Positions 50,618 through 58,543 of a stretch of DNA of 64,000 bases are shown here, piece after piece. How positions within the stretch are numbered: position 1 is the first letter of the stretch; the number at the start of each line of letters is the position of its first letter. The position numbers and the translations under genes were made by a program. Source of the stretch: DYJK01 sp040755055 (GTDB lineage Bacteria > Bacteroidota > Ignavibacteria > Ignavibacteriales > Melioribacteraceae); NCBI GenBank assembly GCA_040755055.1, contig JBFMBS010000019.1:23148-87147 (forward strand), in the 5' to 3' direction. The notes under the pieces are model-generated. The model ran no database searches, was not told where the DNA came from, and saw only the letters and a list, made by a program, of their open reading frames with translations.

Positions 50618-50642
50618 TTTTAAATTGTTGAACCGCTTGCTG

Positions 50643-52493
50643 CTAGTTAATTTTGAATTCGAAACCGGCGCTAATCCATCTACCCGGCATCGGGATACCC
50701 GGAATATCAAAGTAGGTTGTGTTGAAAAGATTATTGGCGCGTAAGAAAAGTCTAATATTTTTAAGCTGGGTAGTTACCTGGGTATCTGTAACAAAATGCG
50801 AGGTGAAATTTTCTCTATCCTCGTAGCGTAAAATCCAACTTTGCCGTAAACCAAAAGGTAGTTGATGAAATATGCTGATCAAAAGCTGATGCTTTAAATG
50901 ATCTATCAAATATTTTGATTGGTAACTTCCCGTTTGGCGGTCGGAACCAAGATATGTGTACTGCAAACCGATTTTTGTAATCGGCTGTGCTGTAAATATT
51001 TTATCGGGATATAAATTGAATCCGATTTCAACACCGGCGGTTTTTAGGTTTGTTACATTCTCAACTTTCCACGGCTCTTGTGAAAATTGACGTGCCCAAT
51101 CGATTATATTTTTTCCGTCCTTCAAAAAAACATTTGTGCTTACATCAAATGATGATTGCGAATAAGAAAAACCCAGCTCATAATTAATAACTTCTTCGTG
51201 TTTGAGATTCGGGTTGCCGACATTTGCCGGGCTCACATAATACAATTCCGTAAAAGTAGGGATGCGAAATGCTTTGCCAATAGAGGCGATAATTTTAATA
51301 TCATTGTTCAATTGATAAGCCGCATCAATACCTGGCCAAAATTTCCACCCGATGGAAGAATAGTTATAAATAAAAAATCCGGTAGAGATAAATAGTTTTT
51401 CGACCGGATAAAAATTTAATTCACCCGAAACACCGCCTTTTGTTCTTTGGTGAGACCCAAGATTAGTACTTTTAATCTCTTCATTTGCAATCTCGGTGCT
51501 TATTGATACATCGCCGATAAATGTATTAATGGTTGATTGAAGTTCTGCGCCGTAGGAATAAGTTTTGTGTAGATTGCGGTACCAATCCGGGCGTGTGTTA
51601 TCGAGCCGGTAATCGTCATCGTTTCTTCTCCAATATAATTTGGGAGAAAGAATCAAACCCGCAATTTCGATATCCGAAGACGCTGTAAAAATTTTTGTGA
51701 TTGTACGTTCCCATTGATCCGGAAAGCGGTCGGAATAGAAACTGTTTGCCCCGAATTTTTTATCGACGTAGCCAAAAAATAAATTTGTTACATTGCTGCC
51801 GGATGAAATTGATTGACCGAAAGAGAAACTTGTAATATCAAAATCCGTATTGTGTCTGTATCCATCGGATTTCTTTTTTGAAAAAGAAAGATTATTTCCC
51901 AAAATTCTTAATGGATAAGAAGCGTTAAAAGCTAATTCATAGAGATTATTCTCGCCGCCAAGAGCAGCAAATAAAATCTGCCCTTCTTTCTCTTTCTTTG
52001 TAATAATATTGATTGCACCGCCAAATGCGTTTGGTCCATAAATACGCGAACCTTGTCCTTTCAATATTTCTATACGTTCAATATTATCTGTTGAGATTGG
52101 AATGTTAAGGTTGTGGTGACCGGTTTGCGGATCGGCGATCTTCACCCCGTTGATCAAAATCAATGTTTGTTCAAATGAACCGCCTCTAATGGCAGCATCG
52201 CCTTGAACACCTTCGGCGCCGCGTGTTCTTAAATCTACGGAACCGATAAATTTTAAAATGTCTTGAATGTTGTTAGCCGAGATAGACTTTATATCGTTGG
52301 AATCAATAACGGAAACATCCCTTGCTAATTGCGATTGGCTGACCGGCGTTTTAGAAGCACTAATAATTATTTCATCAATATTATAAGTTTTTTCCTGGGG
52401 AAAAAACATTTGTGTTGTTAGTAATAAGAAGAAAAAAACAAGTTGTATTTTTCTTCTTGGGAGAATTTTATTAAGCGTACAGTACAAGGACAC
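50643..52493 (-). CDS. TonB-dependent outer-membrane receptor (BtuB/Cir-like)
   Basis: 616 residues from a GTG start; signal peptide around IQLVFFFLLLTTQMFFPQ. The plug domain is plain (ETYNIDEIIISASKTPVSQSQLARDVSVI region, IRGGSFEQTLILINGVKI, RIEILKGQGSRIYGPNAFGGAINIIT, cut here for length), followed by about 20 barrel strands ending in FEFKIN. It imports a scarce nutrient across the outer membrane with energy from TonB. Its start is 15 bases after rseP, so it appears to be in the dxr-rseP unit. Substrate unknown. Confidence 0.92.
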   Translation of the reverse strand: MSLYCTLNKILPRRKIQLVFFFLLLTTQMFFPQEKTYNIDEIIISASKTPVSQSQLARDVSVIDSNDIKSISANNIQDILKFIGSVDLRTRGAEGVQGDAAIRGGSFEQTLILINGVKIADPQTGHHNLNIPISTDNIERIEILKGQGSRIYGPNAFGGAINIITKKEKEGQILFAALGGENNLYELAFNASYPLRILGNNLSFSKKKSDGYRHNTDFDITSFSFGQSISSGSNVTNLFFGYVDKKFGANSFYSDRFPDQWERTITKIFTASSDIEIAGLILSPKLYWRRNDDDYRLDNTRPDWYRNLHKTYSYGAELQSTINTFIGDVSISTEIANEEIKSTNLGSHQRTKGGVSGELNFYPVEKLFISTGFFIYNYSSIGWKFWPGIDAAYQLNNDIKIIASIGKAFRIPTFTELYYVSPANVGNPNLKHEEVINYELGFSYSQSSFDVSTNVFLKDGKNIIDWARQFSQEPWKVENVTNLKTAGVEIGFNLYPDKIFTAQPITKIGLQYTYLGSDRQTGSYQSKYLIDHLKHQLLISIFHQLPFGLRQSWILRYEDRENFTSHFVTDTQVTTQLKNIRLFLRANNLFNTTYFDIPGIPMPGRWISAGFEFKIN

Positions 52494-52508
52494 TTTAGAA
52501 TGGTCTTT

Positions 52509-53861
52509 CTATAAACTAATAATATCGTTGTAAATAATGAAAGCCATTAAAGCCAGTAACAGAATGAAACCGGCGTTCTGTATTGCCATTTTAACTTTAA
52601 GAGGTAATTCTTTTCTAAAGATTCCTTCTAAAAGAATTATTATAAAATGCCCGCCGTCTAAAGCCGGGAATGGTAGAATATTAATTATAGCCAAACTTAG
52701 ACTAAGCATCGCAAGGAAGAATAAGAAGGAGATAATCCCAGAATCTGCCGAACGGGCGGCGTATTGTGCAATCTTAACCGGACCGCCAAATGCCTGGTTG
52801 AAAGCTATTTTACCGGTAATAACATTTCTTAACATTCCAAAAGTAAGAGCAGTATATTGACCGATGTTGGTGATGCTTTGCGTGAATGCGCCGACAAAAC
52901 CGTAAGTCTTGTATTCAAATTCGCCGGTGTAGGCATCTGTAACAATAATACCGATTTTTCCCTCGATGCCGGGATTAACAGTCGTTGTAAGTGTATCGGT
53001 GCCGCGGAGATAAACTATTTGAATATCTTTTTCTTTATTTGATGAAATTATATCTACAACTTGTTCTCGTTCTTTTAATTCGATTCCGTGGATCGATAAG
53101 AAAATATCACCGGCTTTAATACCGGCATCTTCTGCCGGAGAATTATTCATCACTTCCTGGATGTAAGGTTGAGTAGGGGAAGGGAATAAGAAAAATCCTT
53201 TTTGGGATCCTTCCGTAATCAATTTTCTTGAAGCAGTAAAAGAATTTTCCGCCCCGTTTCTTAAGACTGTTACGTTTACGTCGCTAGAACTATTTACTAA
53301 TAAGTTGTCTATTATATCTTCCCAATCATTAACTTTTTTACCGTTGATTGCAATTATTTTATCGTAAGATTTAAACCCGGTTTCAGCTGCGGCGCTTCCT
53401 GATTCTACGGTGCTTACTGTAGTGGATTTAAAAACTTGTTTGCCCTGGAAGAAATTGATGCCCCAGAAAATTACAATTGTAAGGATAAGATTCATCAAAA
53501 CGCCGGCTGTAATAACAAACAACTTTTGGTAGGTAGGTTTCGATCTGAATTCCCACGGCTGGGGTTCTGTTTCGGCAAACTTGGTATCCATACTTTCATC
53601 AACCATCCCGGCGACTTTAACATAACCGCCAAGCGGAAAGATGCACAAGCGGTAATCTGTATTACCTTGTCCATCCCAATCTTTTTGGAGATCGCCGAAA
53701 GAAAATCCGTTTAATTTATTCCAACCTAAAATTCTTTTTCCGAAACCAATTGCGAAAACATCAACGCGCATCTTAGATAATTTTGCAGCTGCAAAATGGC
53801 CAAACTCATGTACAAAGACTAATATACCGATAGTGATGATAAAGTAGATTATATATTCCAT
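52509..53861 (-). CDS. rseP: Site-2 intramembrane metalloprotease RseP
   Basis: 450 residues. HEFGH in the first membrane helix (zinc ligands, residues 19-23) and the LDGGH motif late in the protein (FPALDGGH) are the S2P active site. Two PDZ domains lie between (STVESGSAAAETGFKSYDKIIAING; SPAEDAGIKAGDIFLSIHG). In other bacteria RseP cleaves anti-sigma factors such as RseA; the local ECF/anti-sigma pair is a conceivable substrate. Nine bases follow dxr. Confidence 0.95.
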   Translation of the reverse strand: MEYIIYFIITIGILVFVHEFGHFAAAKLSKMRVDVFAIGFGKRILGWNKLNGFSFGDLQKDWDGQGNTDYRLCIFPLGGYVKVAGMVDESMDTKFAETEPQPWEFRSKPTYQKLFVITAGVLMNLILTIVIFWGINFFQGKQVFKSTTVSTVESGSAAAETGFKSYDKIIAINGKKVNDWEDIIDNLLVNSSSDVNVTVLRNGAENSFTASRKLITEGSQKGFFLFPSPTQPYIQEVMNNSPAEDAGIKAGDIFLSIHGIELKEREQVVDIISSNKEKDIQIVYLRGTDTLTTTVNPGIEGKIGIIVTDAYTGEFEYKTYGFVGAFTQSITNIGQYTALTFGMLRNVITGKIAFNQAFGGPVKIAQYAARSADSGIISFLFFLAMLSLSLAIINILPFPALDGGHFIIILLEGIFRKELPLKVKMAIQNAGFILLLALMAFIIYNDIISL

Positions 53862-53870
53862 GTATAGTCT

Positions 53871-55016
53871 CTAATTAAATTTCTTTTTTAATAATTCTCT
53901 TGTTCTAAAATCAGATTCCAAAATTGTTTCTAACGTTGCCTTTTGATGATTGAATATTTTATCCAGCGCGTAACGGATTATTTCCGGAATCTGGTTAAAC
54001 TTAATAATCCCTTTAAGAAAATATTCTACGGCAACCTCATTAGCTGCATTTAGTATGCTTGGGGCAACGCCGCCTTCTTCAATTACCTCGTATGCAATTT
54101 TAAGGCACGTAAATTTATCAAAATCCGGCTCAAAAAACGTTAATTGATTCAATAATTTAAAATCTGTGTGGACACCGTGGTATGAATATCTTTCCGGGTA
54201 TGTTAAGGCGTATAAAATGGGCAATTTCATATCCGGGTTGCTAAGCTGAGCTTTTATCGACCCGTCAACAAATTCTACCATAGAATGAATTATTGATTGG
54301 GGATGAATAATTACCTCAATTTTATCCTTAGGAAGACCAAATAGCCAGAAAGCTTCTATAACTTCGAGTCCTTTGTTCATCATTGTTGCGGAGTCGATTG
54401 TAATTTTATTACCCATTTTCCAGTTCGGGTGATTTAATGCTTCATTTATGGTAACGTTTTTTAATTCTTCAGCCGGTTTATTAAGAAATGGTCCGCCCGA
54501 AGCTGTTAAGATAATTTTGTTAATATTGTTTTTATTTTCACCTTTCAGGCATTGGAATATTGCACTGTGTTCGGAATCGACCGGGATTAATTCTACATTG
54601 TATTGACTGCAAAGATCGATAATCAATTCTCCGGCTACAACTAAGGTTTCTTTATTTGCGAGTGCGATCCGTTTTTTTTGTTTTATTGCTTCAATGGTTG
54701 GATTAAGGCCGGCGAATCCTACTATTGCCGATACCATGATGTCGTAATTACCGCGTTTGGAAATTTCTATTAGTCCTTCATTGCCGCTTAATATTTCACA
54801 TTTATTGCCGGTACTATTTTTTAATTCTTCGGCCTTTTCTCTATTGCGTATTACAACAGTTTTAGGATTGAACTCTTTCATCTGCTCGGCCAGCAGTTCC
54901 ACATTTTCGTTGGCGGTTAAACCTATTATGGAAAATTGATCCGGGAAAGCGCGGATAATATCGAGCGTACTTATTCCAATAGAACCGGTAGAGCCAAGCA
55001 GAAGAATATTTTTCAT
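53871..55016 (-). CDS. dxr: 1-deoxy-D-xylulose 5-phosphate reductoisomerase
   Basis: 381 residues. Second enzyme of the MEP isoprenoid pathway (DXP to MEP with NADPH). LLGSTGSIGISTLDI binds NADPH; LANKETLVVAG, VDSEHSAIFQCL, ASGGPF, HPNWKMGNKITIDSATMMNKGLEVIEA (cut for length) and IHPQSIIHSMVEF are the usual motifs. It is followed by rseP, a common gene order, and preceded by a DUF2269 gene 17 bases upstream. Confidence 0.96.
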   Translation of the reverse strand: MKNILLLGSTGSIGISTLDIIRAFPDQFSIIGLTANENVELLAEQMKEFNPKTVVIRNREKAEELKNSTGNKCEILSGNEGLIEISKRGNYDIMVSAIVGFAGLNPTIEAIKQKKRIALANKETLVVAGELIIDLCSQYNVELIPVDSEHSAIFQCLKGENKNNINKIILTASGGPFLNKPAEELKNVTINEALNHPNWKMGNKITIDSATMMNKGLEVIEAFWLFGLPKDKIEVIIHPQSIIHSMVEFVDGSIKAQLSNPDMKLPILYALTYPERYSYHGVHTDFKLLNQLTFFEPDFDKFTCLKIAYEVIEEGGVAPSILNAANEVAVEYFLKGIIKFNQIPEIIRYALDKIFNHQKATLETILESDFRTRELLKKKFN

Positions 55017-55033
55017 TTAATTTATTCCAACAA

Positions 55034-55519
55034 TCAACCAATTAGCCAATGTGTTGCGGCTAAAAGAAAATTGATCAGTACTAATACGTTAACAACAGTA
55101 TTCAACTTGTATAATTTATATAAGTTTTTGTAACCTTCTTCTGAAATGACTTGATTACTTTCGAGATCTTCACCTAAAGCAGTTTTAATTTTTTTTGCGG
55201 TCGGAATAATCAAAGAAAAAATTATTACCAGCATTATTACCATTATTATTTGCTTTGTTGTTAACCAGTGTTGTGCATCCATCTGGAAAAATTGATACCC
55301 GGAATTTGTTACTAAAATAATACCTGACACCAATATACCGGAACTGCCAATAATTCCAAGTATGTTCGTCACATTCAGATAAAGACGAATGAACTTTTTC
55401 TCACCTGATTTATGTTTGTTTAATGAAACAGCTGATCTTAATAAAGAATCTATGATTAAACCGGTCATCCATATTCCGGCAAACAGAATATGAAGAGTTT
55501 TTATTAAAACATACTCCAT
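55034..55519 (-). CDS. DUF2269-like membrane protein
   Basis: 161 residues with four membrane segments. LKTLHILFAGIWMTGLI at the start and the later long helices fit the DUF2269-type family (a small heme-like or integral protein); function unknown. First gene of the DUF2269, dxr, rseP, receptor unit; AAAGGA precedes the ATG. Confidence 0.8.
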   Translation of the reverse strand: MEYVLIKTLHILFAGIWMTGLIIDSLLRSAVSLNKHKSGEKKFIRLYLNVTNILGIIGSSGILVSGIILVTNSGYQFFQMDAQHWLTTKQIIMVIMLVIIFSLIIPTAKKIKTALGEDLESNQVISEEGYKNLYKLYKLNTVVNVLVLINFLLAATHWLIG

Positions 55520-55657
55520 TATCTTTTCCTTTGAATAATTTTAAGATTAAATATAATAAAAAGTGGTACCAGAACTTATAAATAGATAATCAGTCTTTTG
55601 TTCACTATCTTCAAACCAAGTTATTTAACTGATAGTTCATAAATAAATGAGGGCAAT

Positions 55658-56326
55658 ATGAAAAAGGGTGTTATATACATATTTATATTTTTTGTATTAA
55701 CTACAACGACAATATTAATCTCACGAAGTTTCCGGGTCGATAAAATTCCCAATGGCAGCAAATTTAGTTGTTCAAATTGTCATGTGAGTCCGGCCGGCGG
55801 CGGCGCAAGAAATGCATTCGGACAAGATGTAGAGTCGAGAGTTACACCGGGCGGCACGGAAAATTTTTGGGATCCTACACTTGCCAACATCGATTCCGAT
55901 GGTGACGGTTTTACTAACGGAGTTGAATTGCAAGACCCGAACGGAACCTGGACAAGCGGTTCAATCGGCAATTTTAGTTTAGTTACAAATCCCGGCAATG
56001 CCAACAGCAAACCGAATCCAACTTCGGTTGAGAATGAATTTATAGCTTTGAAGTACCAACTTTATAACAACTATCCTAATCCTTTTAATCCGAGTACAAA
56101 CATCGCATTTGAAATTGCACAGCCGGAGTTTGTAAGTCTTAAAGTTTATAGCATTAATGGCGAGTTAATAAAATCTATATTGAATGAAAATCTTCCGGCC
56201 GGTCGTTTTGAAAATATTTGGGACGGAAAAGACGAAAGCGGTAACCAGGTATCTTCCGGAATTTATCTTTATCGTTTAACCGCCGGTAAGTTTGATAAAT
56301 CGGCCAGAATGATTTTGATGAAGTAG
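55658..56326 (+). CDS. T9SS-exported single-haem c-type protein
   Basis: 222 residues with a signal peptide. Early on it has FSCSNCHVSPAGGGARNAFG, a haem c motif (Cys38, Cys41, His42) in a CxxCHxxPxGG context shared with the next gene. Residues about 75-90 (DSDGDGFTNGVELQDP) look like a calcium-binding type III repeat. Residues about 140-222 are a type IX secretion tail (NNYPNPFNPSTNIAFEI, WDGKDESGNQVSSGIYLYRL), so it is likely to be attached to the outside of the cell. Surface electron transfer is an attractive but unproven role. Confidence 0.88.
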   Translation: MKKGVIYIFIFFVLTTTTILISRSFRVDKIPNGSKFSCSNCHVSPAGGGARNAFGQDVESRVTPGGTENFWDPTLANIDSDGDGFTNGVELQDPNGTWTSGSIGNFSLVTNPGNANSKPNPTSVENEFIALKYQLYNNYPNPFNPSTNIAFEIAQPEFVSLKVYSINGELIKSILNENLPAGRFENIWDGKDESGNQVSSGIYLYRLTAGKFDKSARMILMK

Positions 56327-56408
56327 TTTAGAATGATGAATGCAGCTCGCCTCGCTTCGACGTAGCTCTGCTAGTCGAAGCGGGAATGCAGAACGCAGAG
56401 TTTAGAAT
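56325..56408. repeat. Hairpin element between direct repeats
   Basis: CGCTTCGAC (56353-56361) and GTCGAAGCG (56374-56382) pair, and TAGC/GCTA inside extends the stem around TCT with one bulge. The 10-base sequence AGTTTAGAAT occurs on both sides (56325-56334 and 56399-56408), as a target duplication would. It sits between the two haem genes. Confidence 0.6.
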
Positions 56409-56450
56409 AAAGGGGGATTTAAATTTCAAACATTTATTAAAGAGGAGATA

Positions 56451-57575
56451 ATGAAAAAGGTTTTTCTATTAATTCTCATTTCAATAATTATAACAGCTGA
56501 TTTACAAGCATTACCAAGATTTGCTTTGCAGCAGAAAGACCGATGCATTAATTGTCACATTAATCCGACCGGCGGAATAATGCGTAACGAAAACGGCGTC
56601 TTTTTCGGTAAGAATGTTGTTAGCATGATTTCTCCGCGTGACGATGAATTTCCAATATCGCCGAAACTTTCCGATAACATTTCTTTCGGTCTTGATTACC
56701 GTTCTCAATTTTTATATTCGGCACAAAAGAGGCGAAGCGATTTTCAGGATATGACGGGGTCAATCTATATTAACGCCGGCCTTTCGCAAAAGATAGATCT
56801 GCTTGCACGTTATGATTTTGTAAATGCATTGTGGGAAGCGTATGGCATTGCAAGAATTCTGCCGAATGATAGTTATATCAAAGCCGGTTCGTTTGTGCCA
56901 AATTACGGAATTCGGTTGGATGATCATACATCGTACACGCGCGGAGGAGATTACGGACTTCTCTTTTCAATCGGGGCAGTGCAAGGGTTACTTTATAATC
57001 CCCGTTATATAGAAACCGGTTTGGAACTTGGTGTTAATATTTCCGATATGGGATTATTTACTGCAAGCGTTGGCAGAAGCAAGTTAAACGGTACACTTAC
57101 GACAGATCCAACTTTTACAACTCGTTTGGAAATTAATCCTAAGCTTGAAAATATAGCATTGATGTTCGGCGGTTCATTTGCATCGACAAAAACAAAAGTG
57201 TTCGATCAACAGACCGGCAGCCCGATGGTCTTACCATCGCAGTTATACGGCGGCTTTGCCGGTTTTGGTTTTAGTAGATTTACTTTAATGGGTGAGTTCG
57301 ATATTGCAAAGGATTATGTAGCTGATGAACAGACTTCAAATGCATTAATGATAGAAACAACATATCAGTTGATTGTTGGACTTGAAGCAATTATTAGGTA
57401 TGACCGTTTTGATCCAAACACCGACGTTGAAAAAGATGAACTGGCACATTTAATCTTTGGGTTTGAATTTTTCCCGTACAGTTTCGTAGAAGTGCGTCCG
57501 CAATACAGAATTAATTTGGAAGAACCAAGTACTGATAACGATGCGTTTGTGATGCAGTTTCATTTTTGGTATTGA
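56451..57575 (+). CDS. Haem-motif outer-membrane beta-barrel protein
   Basis: 374 residues with signal peptide ending DLQALPRF. Directly behind it comes RCINCHINPTGGIMRNENG, with Cys32, Cys35 and His36, then barrel-like strands to a terminal FHFWY. The haem motif lies in the same CxxCHxxPxGG setting as the preceding T9SS protein. This suggests a porin with a periplasmic haem that passes electrons to the surface protein. A large gap of non-haem barrel makes it a porin-cytochrome design rather than a multihaem one. It is preceded by AAAGAGGAG. Confidence 0.8.
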   Translation: MKKVFLLILISIIITADLQALPRFALQQKDRCINCHINPTGGIMRNENGVFFGKNVVSMISPRDDEFPISPKLSDNISFGLDYRSQFLYSAQKRRSDFQDMTGSIYINAGLSQKIDLLARYDFVNALWEAYGIARILPNDSYIKAGSFVPNYGIRLDDHTSYTRGGDYGLLFSIGAVQGLLYNPRYIETGLELGVNISDMGLFTASVGRSKLNGTLTTDPTFTTRLEINPKLENIALMFGGSFASTKTKVFDQQTGSPMVLPSQLYGGFAGFGFSRFTLMGEFDIAKDYVADEQTSNALMIETTYQLIVGLEAIIRYDRFDPNTDVEKDELAHLIFGFEFFPYSFVEVRPQYRINLEEPSTDNDAFVMQFHFWY

Positions 57576-57630
57576 TGGAAAGTTAAAGTAGCGCAGATTA
57601 ATAATTTGCGCTACATGAATAATTCAACAA

Positions 57631-58362
57631 TCAAAACCAGCCTTTAAATATTTTTTCCAAATGTCCAAAGTCCATATCATCGATAGAAAAAGTAACAGAC
57701 TCTGCAAATGTGTTAAGAATAACTACAGCGTTGATACTTGCGTCCATTTTTTCAAGGTCGGCTATTTTTTGAGCGATGTTTCTATTTATTATCTGGATGT
57801 CCTCATACATTTTTTTTAATTCTGTCAAATTCCAATCGGGTGCCAAACCCTTCCTCATTTTTAAATACTGAGCCAAGGCATACATCGAGAAAACCCTGAA
57901 TTCAGTTTCCTCAATTGTTGCAAACGGAAGATGGTAATGAACCATAGGTCTTAGTTTGCTTAATGTTGTGCATCCGCTGGTTACCATAATTATTCCGATT
58001 AAACTACCGATGCCCGATTGAATAGAAGTTTCCTTGAAATAAGTTCTGTCGTTTGCCTCTACATAAATTTTGGCTTTTGTATAAGAGGGCAGATTACTGA
58101 AAAGGTGTATAAGCGGCTGTAGGTTTAATGCAATGGGGCAGTACTCGCCGTATAATGAACCGCAGACATGTTGATGGCATCCAAAATTTTCATATCGCGC
58201 CCATTCGGGTTTTAATTCATTTTCCGGTAATATTATTTGGAGTGTTTCTTTATCTAACTGTAACTCTACCTCTTTTTCCGAACCGTCTTCGAAGACAAAT
58301 TTATATTTGTAAGTGAACCTCTTTTCATCGTCCATTTTATTAATCTTTCTTTTAGTTTTCAT
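57631..58362 (-). CDS. DUF6901-like protein
   Basis: 243 residues. Three Cys in NFGCHQHVCGSLYGEYCPIA, then IQSGIGSLIGIIMVTSGCTTLSKLRPM and HYHLPFATIEETEFRVFSMYALAQYL, which I recall as the DUF6901 pattern. No signal peptide or membrane segment. A start at ATG 58335 (MDDEKRF) is also possible. Role unknown; it lies beside the giant kinase on the same strand. Confidence 0.8.
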   Translation of the reverse strand: MKTKRKINKMDDEKRFTYKYKFVFEDGSEKEVELQLDKETLQIILPENELKPEWARYENFGCHQHVCGSLYGEYCPIALNLQPLIHLFSNLPSYTKAKIYVEANDRTYFKETSIQSGIGSLIGIIMVTSGCTTLSKLRPMVHYHLPFATIEETEFRVFSMYALAQYLKMRKGLAPDWNLTELKKMYEDIQIINRNIAQKIADLEKMDASINAVVILNTFAESVTFSIDDMDFGHLEKIFKGWF

Positions 58363-58543
58363 TTTACGTGGTTTTCAGTAAAATCATTTCAATAATAAAT
58401 ACGGTGAAGTGATTCTTAACAATCAATATCATCAATTCAAACAACGAACTTAGCCATTACCGCAGCTATCTAAGCGCAATTTACTTTTTAGTATTGATAT
58501 ATAAAAATGAAATAAAATCTTAAAAGAGAGTATGCTAACGGTT

